Shown here: positions 1 through 12,594 of the stretch, piece after piece
Position numbering within the stretch: the stretch's first letter is position 1
Layout of the letters: every line of letters starts with the position of its first letter
Assembly: GCA_035236585.1 (NCBI GenBank)
Contig: CP141130.1
Span: 32,003,501-32,067,500, forward strand
DNA length: 64,000 nucleotides
Direction: 5' to 3'
Origin: Warburgia ugandensis
Lineage: Eukaryota > Streptophyta > Magnoliopsida > Canellales > Canellaceae
The notes under the pieces: generated by a model
Seen by the model: the letters and a program-made list of their open reading frames with translations, nothing else
Told to the model about the DNA's origin: nothing
Database searches by the model: none
Position numbers and translations under genes: made by a program

Positions 1-1531
1 ATAGTTTATCTAGCCCGAAGGCCCGCCCATATCATAACAACTCCGTGGCCCGCCCACATAATAATGACCCCTTTCACTCTTACGAGCCATTTCACAATTT
101 CCTAGTATTATTCTTACATTTCTCTCACATGGTTCACAATAATGAATAGCTTATGCATAAACAGTTTAATTATGATTCAATTTCAACATGCGCATTTATC
201 TTATCTTTCGTATGAACACAGAAGATTCATTTCAATGCTTGAAATTCATATACACATGCATATATAGCAAAAATCACAGCAATCTTAATTCCACCTACCT
301 CAAATGGAGATCTTCTAGTTCACTGACTCGAATACTTCATTCAATTGACGTACGCACTCCCTATTAGTCACCTCTGTTACAATACAAACACATGTTCAGT
401 TATACAATTCTAGGACTTCTCCTAGCTTCCCTAACACTATTTGACACACAAGGCAAAGTGACAGTGTTCACTACTATGCAGAAGGTGTTTCATTAGCTAT
501 TGGTTGATAGCTAATTTAATGGAAACAGTTATTGGATTTCCAATCCACGCCATTGGCCCTGGATTGGCTATCCACTACTTTTCTTAAGTGACTGCAAGTC
601 ACTTTCACTATTCAGTAGTCTTAAACCATGATTCCTATATAGATTAGCTCTTGGGTTGGAGTTGAATGTTATTTTCCATACTATAGCCCTCAATACAACC
701 TATAATTGTATTCTTAAATCAGACTGATATAATGAGCATCATGAACAGTTCATATCACTCAATTTCTTTATGTTAGTTTATCCAAATTCCATACTTTATA
801 TCATATCTAAGCTAATTCACAGTTCAGAAATCCATCTGTGACCTCTAATCATTGATCCGACATCATAAGGTGTTTGTTTGAATAGTGACAAATCGGACGG
901 CCTAGATCATCCGATTTGTTTAACTTCAAATTCATATAATTGTAGTCATCCTATCATTTTTAAGGACGAGGAACTCATCTGTGGTGTCTGATTGTCTATC
1001 AGACATCACGAAGTTGTTGTGTGAACAGTACCCAATTGGACGACTAAGATTGTCTGATCAGTTTTCTGCCTAGTTATAAAGTTTTTTTGTGTGATCCGAG
1101 CTACATCATGCCCTAAATTACCTATCCCTAAGCTTTGATTTAAAAGTGGACTATTGGATTATCCACAAACCTAGATCTAGCATGAATGGTGTGGATTTAG
1201 CTAAAATCTCAAAATCAAGAATAGGGTTTTGTAGATCTTACATTCTATATGCATTTCCATGTTTTATCCACCGTTGGATGGGATGGATTGGCTTAGATAC
1301 ATTGTCACTTTCACCTGTAGGCTTTTCGAGCTTGTTGCACACTGTCTCCCCTTGATCGATGCTCCAGATCTCGTTGGATTCCCCAATAACCTTGGGGTTT
1401 TTGTTCAACTCGCCGTGCTGGACAACATGATTGGTCGGTCATCGATCTGAGCTGGCGTAGTCTCTGGCAATGGCTTGGTACTCCGACCACCCAAAAAACC
1501 CCATTGTGTTGTCCCTTCCACGCCTACACGC

Positions 1532-1568
<37 letters not shown>

Positions 1569-1993
1569 TTCTTCTTCCCCCTCTCTCCTTCTCCTCTCTG
1601 GCTGTTTCCCATTCAGTTCATTCTCTCTTACCGGCGCAACCTCGGGTTTCCAGGGTTGCCGACTCGAGAAGAGACTCAACGTCTGTTTGCCGTCCCACTT
1701 AGGTTGGGGGGTGCCGTTATCAAATTCAGCCCCTCCCCTTAATCACTTTAATTCTTTTGTTTTTACCAGAATGCCCTTCATATCTCCTTCATCCAAACTC
1801 GGATTTTAGCAAAATTAGTGTTGTTGGAACCATCTTTCCGAGTACAATCTAAATATGAAGGTATCAAAGTCTAATTTGATGAATTTTAAAATATAAATTC
1901 AATGAAACCTAAATATGCAGATTCCCCCATTTATATTCATCAAAATAAATTTATAATCCTTTAAAATAGGATTTAAAAATTAGGATCGTTACA
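1..1993 (-). mobile_element. Element A, 3' LTR (partial, cut by window start)
   Basis: This segment is a near copy of the right-hand part of 5908-9255, in the same orientation. Matching landmarks are the CT tract (1534 versus 8620), the block at 1796-1855 versus 9057-9115, and the shared end reading GGATCGTTACA. On the minus strand it begins TGTAACGATCC. A purine tract lies directly before it, which identifies it as the 3' LTR of a minus-strand element. The outer part, including the LTR 3' end and the target duplication, lies outside the window. No coding function is expected; the short frames in it are incidental. The LTR assignment is firm; the family name (Del/Tekay-like gypsy) is inferred from LTR length and primer site. 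Confidence 0.88.
1534..1564. repeat. (CT)n microsatellite in element A 3' LTR
   Basis: A CT run at the place matching 8620-8649 in the other LTR. Confidence 0.95.
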
Positions 1994-2005
1994 TTCTTTC
2001 CCCTT
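1994..2005 (-). other. Polypurine tract of element A
   Basis: Read on the minus strand the tract is AAGGGGAAAGAA. It directly abuts the LTR start TGTAACG. This is the expected site of plus-strand DNA priming and fixes the element orientation as minus. Confidence 0.8.
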
Positions 2006-2689
2006 ACAAGAATTTTGTCCTTGAAATTCTTGTCATGTTATCTTTCAACAAGTCTACAAACATCCTCATCTTATCACATTTTTCAATTCCACAATGCCAC
2101 CTAACAGAACTAATCCAAAAGGGAAGGTTCTATCGAAAAGCATCTTTGTTCTTTTATTCCATTCTGAATCTTACAACTCTTTACTTGATATAATCCTCAA
2201 AAATCACCTAATTCCAACTCCAACTCTAAACATATATGCCGCTTATTACCATAGCCTTCCCATCATCCTTGGGCAATGAAGAGCTACTCTCATTGTGCAT
2301 TCTAGTGTTCGACCATTAGGAACATAAGGCAACAATAGAATGAAGATGCAATCAGTTAACATCTCAGAACAGCAAATCCACACCCAATATCATAGAGCAT
2401 ATCGCTCACAAAACATGCATACTTATGCCGATTGAAACCCGAACATGATGTCTCACCAACAAGCAATTATATGCCGATTAAAACCCGAGCATGCTGGCTC
2501 ACCAACAGGCACTCTATGCCAATGAAAACCAATCAGCAACACAATTATATTATAAGCACCTAGAAGCCTGCTACCTAGAAGCTCGCCACCTAAAAGCCTG
2601 CCAATGCCTGTCGCACCCACCCTCATTGGCTACTCACAAGTATAGATCGTAAATCGAATTCTGATTACCCATAAGAGAATATTCTCACA

Positions 2690-3380
2690 TAATATTATAC
2701 ATCACTGATATCCTGGTGAAACTCAAATACTCAGCTCTAGTAGTTCATAAGACTAAGGAACTATGAAACTCAATCACCAATTTGGCTAATGTCAGCCCAT
2801 CACAATCTCAATAAACTACCTCTCTATCATTCAAGGTATTGCAGTAAAGGAAATTTACTTCCTCTAACCATAACTCATGCTATAGATGTTCGCAACAATT
2901 GATGAGTCCTTAAACATTTTGAATTAATGCACAAGGATTCCTTGTGATCCTCTCTGTTTATGGAGTACATGGTAATATTATCTATTAACACAATGATGGC
3001 TCATCCAATTAACATTTGAAGATTCAATCCATCATATCCATACATTCTGTCAGTGCATTGGTTCCACCAATTATTACCATCCAGAACTCATAACAATCAT
3101 AACAAGTTTTAGAAATCATCTTAAAGATGTCATACTCAGAATCCTAAGCTAGTTATAACCACGCCTCAATTCAATCTCCACAAACACCATGGACCATCTT
3201 GGGTTGATCAAATAAATCATCAATATACGATTAAAAATATCTGTTCTCTATTGAGGTACTATCAAACAAATGACAATCTGTGCATAGTAATAAGGATCTA
3301 TCTCTCTTCCCATGAAGAAGACTAATGCACTTTATGAAGATCCACTAGGCATGTTAAAATCCTTATTAAAAGTTAATATA
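2690..3380 (-). pseudogene. Ty3/gypsy reverse transcriptase remnant (element A)
   Basis: Broken RT frames can be followed on the minus strand. The clearest match is at 3138-3180, reading VEIELRRGYN-stop-LRI, which corresponds to the conserved gypsy RT segment KIDLRSGYHQLRI. Downstream, near 2700-2860, fragments resembling LEEVNFL and a FxRI motif correspond to the end of RT and the start of RNase H. The YxDD catalytic loop is not readable. Stops and frame changes are frequent, so no protein is made. The family assignment rests on the motif match and the position after the PR linker. Confidence 0.65.
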
Positions 3381-3624
3381 GCTGGAGCTTTTCTAGCTTA
3401 GTTAGGCCATTCCATATGGCATTCTAGGTAAATAATATTATACCTGATGCCAAATCCACTTTGAAATCATTCTCTTGCTACAATATCATGAAAACTCCTC
3501 AGGAAGGACTGCAAACTCTTGCACATCATCTTTGTGCTCAGTCTGTGGCAGCTAATGATCCTCCATTGTCACACAAACAAGAAATAAAACTTAGCACCAT
3601 CTGAAACATACAGCATTACTTTCA

Positions 3625-3690
3625 AGATGGGATCAACGAATCCATCCCAAAGCTGACATCATAATCCACCATATCAAATAGGATGAGATC
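3625..3690 (-). pseudogene. Protease to RT linker remnant (element A)
   Basis: Minus-strand translation gives DLILFDMVDYDVSFGMDSL. This matches the highly conserved gypsy segment ending in ILGMDWL that follows the aspartic protease. The protease active site upstream is not recognisable in this copy. The fragment fixes reading direction and order (PR before RT, both minus). Confidence 0.7.
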
Positions 3691-5891
3691 ATCGTTCATC
3701 ATTTCTCTCTTATTAGGTTCATAGGTGCCTCTTAAAAGTACTCATTAGCCTCCAGTAACTTTCTTGCTAAAGTCCTAATACTCAATTGAAAGGATAACAC
3801 ATCCAGGCATGTCTAAGCAAGATGGGTCTTGGATTCAAGGAAGATCATAACATGCCTACCAACAATCTAGAAAATACTCCCCACCATCTAGTTTGAAACC
3901 CGTGCTTACCTTGATGTAATAACAGAAACTCATCACTGCTAAGGTGGGGCCATCTCTTCCCTGATCCTAATGTCAAACTGTCTGACTCATTGTCCTCTAG
4001 AATAGTCTTTAAAGAAATGCACTGACTCACCACAGTCAAGCATCTAAAATATTTCCATTGTAATGGCAGTTGTTGATACTATTGCCTCTACTGTGGCGTC
4101 TACTAATGTTCAGGTACTTGCCTCTACTGTAAACCCATTTCAAATACTATTGAGCTGCCTGATACCTCTACTATAAAGTAGCCAACTCTCTCTCTACATC
4201 ACCCATTACTCCTCAGGCAAATATATTGATGATTACTGGCCTTCTCAAGAGCCTTCTAGATAAAGGTCTCAACAATAGAGGGACACGTCCTCTCAAATGA
4301 CCATCATTAGAATCCTCATAATTACAATTTTTGTGTCTTCACTTCCTCCATTTCCTTTCCTTTAACAAATGAATTGTTTCATAGGCATATCAGTCAAAAT
4401 CAATTGCAACACTATCAATCTCATATCCAATGAAACTGATCTTTTATAATGGCCTTCGTTATTCGTAACCACAATCTCATCAATATCAGTGTTGAATGTA
4501 AATTAATTCCATCTTACTCCATCCACTTCAACTGTCTCTCCCTAATTGATTCATCACATGATCATCTCTATTTAATAATTATTCTTATAAAGTAACTATC
4601 ATGTCCTCCAAGTAATATACATTTCAAATCATAATTAAAACTCTCACAATAATTCATAAACATTCTCTTCTCACTAATTCTTGCTATCAGTATTTTTTTT
4701 GTATGTACAAGAACTCATTAATTTTCACCTCATCACTTAGAAATACATCCATAATAAAACTAGGACCTTATTTCATCAAATTTTTAGTGATTTCCACCAT
4801 GCTACAATTTATACGTCAAATAAATCTAGTTTCCAGTTTAGGTTAATACAATACTTCTCTAACTCTCTCGAGTTCTTATTAATTGTAATCATTCCTGAGC
4901 CTTCATCATTATCCTCATACTATTGTTGTTACCATAATTGTTAGGTCTTTTCAAAAGTTTACACACTGTCCAAGTTAGAAATTGAACTTATTCACTAAGT
5001 TTCTGTATTCATGCTTCAATTCTCCATTCATCTGCTTTTCTTTCTTATCATTTAGTAATCATCCATATAAAATAGTTGTCATATCCTCTATGCGTTATGC
5101 ATCTTCACTCCATAACTAGAACTCTCAAGAATCATTTAAATAGGAATTTACTTTTTAATGATAATTAGCTGTTAGTATTTCTATATACATAAAGAATAAC
5201 TCATTTTCATTCCTTCGATCAATAATTCCTTTACATATGCCACTGATTTTCCTAATATCAAAATTTATCCATCAAATCTGTCCTCAATATGTATAAACTA
5301 ATATTGTAATTCTCTTAATTTTTTCCTAAGTTCTCTTCCCTTGTGGTTATTCTCTGCACTCTTTTCGTTAAAATCAAAATATTATTGTGTAATAGAAATC
5401 ATAATCCTCACAGGTTTGTGCTCATTGTCAAAATTAAAACTTGGATCCTCTAAAGGTCACCCGATGTGAATAGATCTATCTCTGATAAAGTTTCCATTTA
5501 GACATACGAGTTTAGTACTCTTATACTATTGTTCCTTACTCTAAGAATTATACTAATATCATAAGAGTACTCCTCTTACTCATGCTAGGACTAAACATCT
5601 ATCATCTCCTTAGAACTTGCCAACCCTCATGGGTTGCATCTATTGTTGCTGCTGCACCAACTGACTGGGGTTTTGCATCATGTTGGCCATGAGTCCGTCA
5701 TTTGACTCCCCTGCTCAAATGGCTCAGCAAAGGGGTTTGTTGTCCTCTGATTCATCCTCTTATGTAACATTCTTCCCTTCATCACAAGGTTCTTTTATGA
5801 GCTACTCTCAAACTCATTAGTCGCAACATCTTACTTTAGAGACTACTTAAGACTTACTCAATATGACTGGCTGTGGGTGGACTGAACTTGG

Positions 5892-5903
5892 GCTCTAATA
5901 CCA
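5892..5903 (-). other. Primer binding site of element A (tRNA-iMet type)
   Basis: The minus-strand sequence is TGGTATTAGAGC, one base from the usual plant TGGTATCAGAGC complementary to initiator methionine tRNA. It starts four bases after the LTR end at 5908. This marks 5908-9255 as the 5' LTR. Confidence 0.85.
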
Positions 5904-6517
5904 ACTATGACGACCCAGGTTTTCAAATGTAATTTTAAATACAAACTAATTTCTAATCCAAGATCGATCCAATTTGAAATAAATTTTGTAAAAATAATAC
6001 AATGAAGCAGAAAATCTTTTCTTTTAAATTCACTTTGAAAAACCCCGAGTGTCATTTTTCTTTTCTCAAAAACAAGGATTCTTAGTGAAATGAGCACTCA
6101 TTTCTATCAAAAATCCAGCAGAGTTTCCTTTGTTTTTTGGACATATGACATTTAATGCATGTCATTGCAAGGTACTGGATAAACATTTATTGACAATTTT
6201 AAAATACAAAAGGAGACTTTGTCTCCTTTTCACATACCTAACAAAACAAAAACAATTTACATCAACACAACACACCCGGAACCTCCACAACACAACTCAG
6301 TCACATAATTCTTCCAAATTCCCATAATTATATACAATGCAGTCTCTTTCTCATTTCTAATACGTTAACTTCAATTCAAAGACCAATTCTTACATGTCCT
6401 CTTCCAAAGCATCCGTTGGCATGCTCTTGTCAATATGTTGCTCCTATTTTTATTTTGGAAGGCTCTTGTTCTGAGACATTATCAACATGCCAAATCAGCT
6501 ATTATTCTCTATATCTA

Positions 6518-6543
6518 AGGCATTGCAAACCACAGCAATGCCT
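6518..6543 (-). other. Conserved LTR stem-loop (element A copy)
   Basis: AGGCATTGC (6518-6526) pairs perfectly with GCAATGCCT (6535-6543) around an 8-base loop. It lies about 620 bp from the LTR 3' end. The flanking motif CAGCAAGC and then GTGTAGGTGG is shared with elements C and (in part) B and D. See the finding on covariation. Confidence 0.8.
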
Positions 6544-8617
6544 CAGCAAGCAATCACTTGTGTAGGTGGAGTAAGACGCAATATTTTATATAAAAAGAAA
6601 TCATGATAATTATATATAGATCAATTTAGCCATGCTGAATCATGCAAACAACAATTCAATTATCATTTAACTTGAAATCATTCAACATTTATCAAAATCA
6701 TAAATTCATGCCAAGATGAAAGAAATACCAATGCATCAGTACAAAGCACATTCTTTGAAATGCAAAGTATGCAATCACATGTCAAACTTACAACTCATTT
6801 ACATTTCCTGATACCAGTGTTCGCTCTTACAAGCTATTTCACATATCAAATACCAACGCGTTGTCGTGTGTATCAAGTACATAGCAGACAATATTATCCT
6901 CTTTAGCGCAATGAGTCAGCGTAGTGGGTCAAACCCAAAGACACACCTCAAGGCTTTCTCCTGAGAGACCGGTAGCTTGTCCAGCCAGGAATCGATAGCT
7001 TGTCCAATCCAAAGGCTCACCCACATCATAACAACTCCGTGGCCCACCCACATCATAACAACCCTTCAAAACACGTCAAATTCCCCAAATAATTGGGGTA
7101 CAAGAATTGGTAGCTTGTCCAGCTAAGAATCGATAGCTTGTCCAACCTGAAGGCCCGCCCACATCATAACGACCCCTTTCACTCTTACGAGCCATTTCAC
7201 AATTTCCTGGTATCATTCTTACATTTCTCTCACATGGTTCACAATAATGCATAGCTTATGCATAAACAGTTTAATCATGATTCAATTTCAGCATGCACAT
7301 TTATCTTATCTTTCGTATGAACATAGAAGATTCATTTCAATGATTGAAATTCATATACACATGCATATATAGCAAAAATCGTAGCAATCTTAATTCCACC
7401 TACCTCAAATGGAGATCTTCTAGTTCACTGACACGAATACTTCATTCAGTTGGCATACTCCCTATCAGTCACCTCTGTAACAATATAAACACATGTTCAG
7501 TTATACAATTCTAGGACTTCTCCTAGCTTCCCTAATACTATTTGGCACAAGGCAAAGTGACAGTGTTCATTACTATGCAAAAGGTGTTTCATTAGCTATT
7601 GGTTGATAGCTAATTTAATGGCAAACAGTTATTGGATTTCCAATCCACACCATTGGCCCTGGATTGGCTATCCACTACTCTTCTTAAGTGACTGCAAGTC
7701 ACTTTCACTATTCAGTAGTCTTAACCCATGATTCCTATATACATTAGCTCTTGGGTTGGAGTTGGACGTTATTTTCCATACTACAGTCCTCAATACAACC
7801 TATAATTGTATTCTTAAATTAGACTAATATAATAAGCATCATGAACAGTTCATATCACTCAATTTCTTTATGTTAGTTTATCCAAATTCCACACTTTATA
7901 TCATATCTAAGCTAATTCACGGTTTAGGAATCTATCTGTGACCTCTAATCATTGATCTGACATCACAAGGTGTTTGTTTAAATAGTGACAGCTCGGACGG
8001 CCTAGATCATCCAATCTATTTCACTTCAAATTCATATAATTGTAGTCGTCTTATCATTTTTAAGGATGAGGAACTCATATGTGGTGTTTGATTGTCGATC
8101 AAACATCACGAAGATACTATGTGAACAATTCTCGATCAGATGGCTGAGATTGTCCGATCAATTTTGAGCCTAGATCTAAAGTTTTTTTGTGTGATCCAAG
8201 CTACATCATGCCCTAAATTACCTATCCCTAAGATTTGATTTAAAAATGAACTGTTGGATTATCCACAAAACCTATATCTAGCATGAATGGCGCAGATTTA
8301 GCTAAAATCTCAAAATCAAGAATAGGGTTTTGTAGATCTTACCTTCTAGATGCATTTTCCACCATTGGATGGGTTGGATTGGCTTAGATCCATCATCACT
8401 TTTACCTGTAGGGTTTCTGGGCTTGTTGCTCAATGTCTCCCCTTAATCGATGCTCCAGATCTCGTTAGATTCCCCAATAACCTTAGGGTTTTGTTTGGCT
8501 CTCCGTGCTGGATAACATGACCGATTGAATCATCGATCCGAATTGGCATCGTCTCCTGCAACCACCTAGAACTCTAGCGACCCAGAAAACCCCATTTTCC
8601 CTTGCACACCTGCACAC

Positions 8618-8619
<2 letters not shown>

Positions 8620-8652
<33 letters not shown>

Positions 8653-8795
8653 CCCTCTCTCCTTCTCCTCTCCAAATGTTTCCCCCTCGGTTTGTTCTCT
8701 CTTGCGGGTGCGACCTAGGGTTTCTAAGGGCACCAGGTGTCCCCCTTCTCTCCTTCTCCTTCTCCTTCTCTTCTTCTTCTTCTTCTTCTTCTTCT
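8620..8795. repeat. (CT)n and (CTT)n microsatellites in the element A LTR
   Basis: A CT run at 8620-8649 is followed by T/C-rich sequence and a CTT run at about 8745-8795. The first run is also present in the other LTR copy (1534-1564), so it predates the duplication or lies in the family consensus. The CTT run is absent from the left copy, so it arose or was lost after insertion. Confidence 0.9.
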
Positions 8796-9255
8796 CTCCC
8801 TCTTTCTCCCTCACTCTCTCTCTGCCCTCGTTCCTAGCGTCGGGTTCCTCCGGCGTCGTCTTCCTCCTCTTCTTTCTTCTTTTTTTTGTTTCTTCTTGTT
8901 CGTTTTGTGCGTTGAGGTCGGGATTGGGAACAAACTCAACATCTGTTTTCTGTCCCACTTAAGTTGGGGGTGCCGTTATCAAATTTGGCCCCTCCCTTTA
9001 ATCACTTTAATCCTCTCCTTTTTTTTACCAGAATGCCCTTCATATCACCTTCATCCAAACTCCAATTTCAATGAAATTAGTGTCATTGGAGCCGTGTTTC
9101 TGAGTACAATCTAAATATGGAGGTATCAGGGTCTAATTTGATGTCTTTTAAAAGATAAATTCAATGAAACCTAAATATGCAGATTCCTCCATTTATATTC
9201 ATCAAAATAAATTTATAATCCTTTAAAATAGGATTTAAAAATTAGGATCGTTACA

Positions 9256-9880
9256 GAGGCTTTGGGTGGTGGTGGCTACAAGGAGGGGGGGGGCCCTTTG
9301 TGTGGTGGTCACCACCATAGGGAGATGGTGAGAAGGGAGGCAAGGGCTTTGGGGGATGGTTGCTGCAGGGAGTGTGGAGGGCTTCGAGTGTGGTTACCAC
9401 CATAGGGACGGGGTGGAAGGGGAGACAAGGTGGGAAGGGGAGTGCTTCGGGTGGTGGTTGTTGTAGGTAGAGGGGAGAACTTCAGGTGGCCATTATCACT
9501 ACAAGGAGAGGGGTGGGGGCTTTGGTGGTGGTTGTTGCAGGAAGAGGGGGGACTTTGAGTGGTGTTGCCACTACAGGGAGAGGGGGGGACTTCAAGTGGT
9601 ATGATGTCGCCACCCTAGGGAGAGGGTAGGAAAGGGCTAGGGACTTCGGGTGGTAGTCAACGAATTAAAAGGGGGGCATCATGTGGTGGGGACCACCATA
9701 GGGAGAGAGTGGGAAGGGGGGCAAGTGGTTGCCATAGGGCTAGGAAGGTGAAGAGAGGGTTAGGGGAGGATTGTAGGTAGGAGGCAAGGGGAGAAGAGGG
9801 AGTCGTAGGGACAAGGTAAGGTATGTCGAAGAGGGGGAGATGTACCTCAATAAAGAGGGGTGAGAAGCAAATGACTGGAT
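9256..9880. repeat. G-rich degenerate minisatellite block
   Basis: About 600 bp of imperfect repeats of a G-rich unit of very roughly 60-90 bp. The unit contains motifs such as GGTGGT, CACCATAGGGAGA and a run of 5-8 G followed by a CTTCGGGTGG or CTTTGGGTGG type segment. No frame is convincingly coding. It lies between the right end of LTR A and the AT-rich CACTA-1 end, so element A probably inserted into or beside it. Strong G runs on one strand suggest G-quadruplex potential, which is inference. Confidence 0.6.
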
Positions 9881-9899
9881 CAAAAATTTTGATCCTTTA

Positions 9900-10640
9900 T
9901 ATACATTGGATTGTTTAAGTCATTTTTTTCAAATGACTTCAAAAACATTGATTTTTAAAGTCCTTTCAAATAAATGAATTTAAAAATCTCAATTTTTAAA
10001 ATCATTTTTTTCTGAATACTTTAGAAACTTATTAAAATATAATATATTTTTCACTTCAAATATATTGATTTCACTTTACAATCTCTTACTTAAATATAAT
10101 GAAACTGATTTTTATGATAGTTGACATTGATTCATGCATTTTGTACATAATAAATACATAAATATGCAAAAGAATTTTCTTTTCAAATAAATATTTAATT
10201 ATGTATATATATAATGTCACATGTATAGTACTCATTTACATATGCAAAAAAATTTACTTTAAAATTTTGATTTTTCAAGTAATTTTTTCAAACAACTTTA
10301 AAAAAACAGATTTTTTAAAGTTGTTTATTTTAAACGACTTTAAAAAATGTCATTTTTAAAGTCAATTTTTTAAACGACTTTAAAAACTTGATTTTTGAAG
10401 TCTTTTTTTAAATGGCTTTAAAAAATTATTAAAATATAATGCATTTTTCACTTCAAATATATTTATTTCACTTTACAATCTCTTACATAAATACAATGAA
10501 ACTAATTTTTTGTGATAGTCAGTGTTGATTCATGCATTCTGTACATAATAAATACAAGAATATGAAAAAGAATTTACTTTTGAAATAAATCTTCAATTAC
10601 ATATGTATATAGTGTCACATATATAGAGTATTTATCTCAC
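9900..10640 (-). repeat. CACTA-1 3' subterminal repeats with an internal direct duplication
   Basis: AT-rich sequence with repeated AACGACTTTAAAA and TTTTAAAGTC motifs in both orientations. A segment of about 210 bp is present twice with an offset of 397 bp (about 10019-10230 and 10416-10627). Both copies share TTCACTTCAAATATAT, CTCTTAC and GATTCATGCATT landmarks. Confidence 0.7.
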
Positions 10641-10935
10641 TTCAATCCATTTAACACATGATAAAAGAGATAATTTAAATTTTAAAATTATTGCAACTCA
10701 CTAATACAATCCATATAGCCCCCTCATATATTGTTTTTAACCCAAGCACCCTCCTCACCCTTATCATGCACATAATCCTCATTCATATCAAGTACTTTGA
10801 ATGATGTGATTGCTTTGGTAATACAAGAGTAATCTATTTTAGTATCTTCTAGGTCGTCTTCATCATAAAAATCCCTCAAATAGGATGATAAAGTAGTTTA
10901 CTGACTCTTATCACACCATCTTGCACATAAAATAC

Positions 10936-11187
10936 TTATTTTGCTTGAGATGCCAAAATAAATTGATCATTTTCATAACTGATCTTGTTGAGGCCAACCA
11001 ATGTCAATCTAAGGGAATTAGTTTTGATGCTGTCTTTGTTGTACTCCACCCAATCATACTTAAACACAACCATAGTTTTGCAAGTATAATCTAAGGCCCA
11101 TACCTCTCTTATAATCCTATTGTAAATATCATCCGCTACTATTGGCCCGTTATCCTTTGAATTGGAAAAGAATGTAGCACTGACCAC
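10936..11187 (-). pseudogene. DUF4216 domain of CACTA TNP2-associated protein (CACTA-1)
   Basis: An 83-codon minus-strand frame begins MVSATFFSNSKDNG and contains IIREVWALDYTCKTMVVFKYDWV and ends FILASQAK. It matches the DUF4216 domain found downstream of TNP2 in plant CACTA elements, where a typical segment reads WELDY...VVFKCDWVD...DPFILASQA. The matching segment in CACTA-2 (about 33540-33795) also ends ASQAK. The frame stops right after the ASQAK motif; homologous residues continue beyond a stop (VFYVQDGV). The role of this domain in transposition is not known. It is a fragment of a dead element, not a gene. Confidence 0.8.
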
Positions 11188-11829
11188 TAAGCTAACCCCA
11201 TGATTTTATTGAACTCTTGAGTTGTCAAGGTCTTTTGTGTAAATGTGATAACCATTAATGTCATATCCAGCATATTTTATTACATCTGGTTATAGTCCAT
11301 CGTCATCCAGCCCAAGGAATCGAGTATACCATTACCTAGTACTTCTCGCTCACCTGGAGTTTGTGTATACACATACTAAGTAGGATATAATTGTTGCAAG
11401 TAAGATTAGATATATATATAAGTATAGAATGTAATGTATTAAGTATGAATTCTTTCATTTTACCTTTTGACGAAGTCAAGTATTGAAAGTGTGACAATGC
11501 TCAAATTTTAGCCACTTCTATTTCTTTATATAACTTGAATTCTTTGCCTTGAGGACATCCATGTGCTCACTAGACACACACACACACACACAAATTGATG
11601 AAGAGATCAAAGAAAATATGACCATTAATAATTAATTTTTATGTAAATGCATGATCAACTTACTCAATGTTTGTTTGGAGTTCATCAACATTTTGCAACA
11701 CATAATGATGCGCTTGGTCCCATTCTTTATATCAATGGTTGAAGCATGACCACTTAATAAAGGTGTTCGCCAACCTTGGGATCATGAAATACAACTGATT
11801 GTTTCTTTCTTGGAATTCCAATTGCATTC

Positions 11830-12563
11830 ACTCTTGATAAGTACTCTATGCAAAATTCCACTACTTCTGCAATATAGCATTCATCTATACACCCTTTGGC
11901 CGATTATGATTTTGTATGTACCCTTTTAAAATTTTCATATACCTCTCAAATGGGTACATCCATTGCAAGTAAATTGGCCCACAGAGTCTAACATCATCAA
12001 TGAAGTGCACTATTAAGTGTACCATGATTTCAAAGAAGGATGGGATGAAGATTCTAAAGCTCACATAAAGTTGTCACTAGATGTCCATGAATTTCTTATA
12101 ATTTTGAAACATCCACCACCTTCTTGCATAAAGAATTAAAGAAGTAGTAGAATTATGTAATAGCTCCCCTAACTTTGTCTGATAACACTAAACATATTGC
12201 TATAAGCAGGAGTTGTTGCACTAATGCATGGCAATCGTAGGACTTTATCCCTAACAATTTTAGCTCTTCCATTGAGATAGTGTTTTTAAAGTTTAAAGAT
12301 TAGCCATCTTGGACTTTGAGCTCAGATAGGGTTTTATACACTATTTTTCTCTCTTCTCTATGGAGGGTATAATTTGCTTTAGGTAAGTATGTTCCTTGAT
12401 TGCCTCTATCATGTGGATGTAACCTCCTCTTCAAACCCATCTTCATAAGATTCATTCAAGCTACGAGTACATCCTTTGTTTTTCCTGGGACGTCAAGCAA
12501 GGTATCAGTCAAGCTTTCACAAGCATTCTTCTCAATGTGCATGACATCAAGCACATAGCGTAC
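11830..12563 (-). pseudogene. DUF4218 domain region of CACTA transposase (CACTA-1)
   Basis: Conceptual minus-strand translation across frames gives YVLDVMHIEKNAC (12525-12563), then TDTLLDVPGKTKD, then MEELKLLGIKSYDCHALVQQ (about 12210-12270) and WMYPFERYMKILKGY (about 11930-11980), then VVEFCIEYLSRVNAIGIP near 11830. These are in the order of the DUF4218 region that follows TNP2 in plant CACTA transposases. Frameshifts and stops break it in several places. The matching segments of CACTA-2 lie at 27478-27887 and 32733-33000. Confidence 0.8.
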
Positions 12564-12594
12564 ATGCAGTGATTTCTAGTATGCAAGATGAAAG

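Larger units (their letters stand above)
1994..5907 (-). mobile_element. Element A internal region, decayed gag-PR-RT without integrase
   Basis: This is about 3.9 kb between the two LTRs. On the minus strand it runs from the primer site near 5900 to the purine tract near 2000. Conceptual translation through frameshifts gives a gag-like start region, a protease-to-RT linker (3625-3690), and RT pieces (2690-3380). After the first residues of RNase H the sequence passes into short non-coding repeats (about 2400-2640) and then the purine tract. There is no room for, or trace of, integrase or chromodomain. Element C has the same order and the same truncation point. The element is dead, with many stops. 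Confidence 0.8.
5908..9255 (-). mobile_element. Element A, 5' LTR (complete, about 3.35 kb)
   Basis: On the minus strand it starts TGTAACGATCC at 9255 and ends GGGTCGTCA at 5908, next to the primer site. It parallels 1-1993 along its right part with scattered substitutions and small indels. Notable contents: a stem-loop at 6518-6543 shared with other LTR families; short repeats of a 'TAGCTTGTCCA' motif at 6970-7150; a CT tract at 8620-8649; a CTT tract at 8745-8795 inside a GC-richer stretch (8690-8960); and the shared block at 9057-9115. The bases after 9255 (GAGGC) would be one copy of the target duplication; the other copy lies outside the window. Confidence 0.88.

Noticed and set aside
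8566-9114. Frames of 86-130 codons on both strands in the element A LTR
   Set aside because: They are low-complexity products of CT and CTT tracts; the matching part of the other LTR is not open in the same way.
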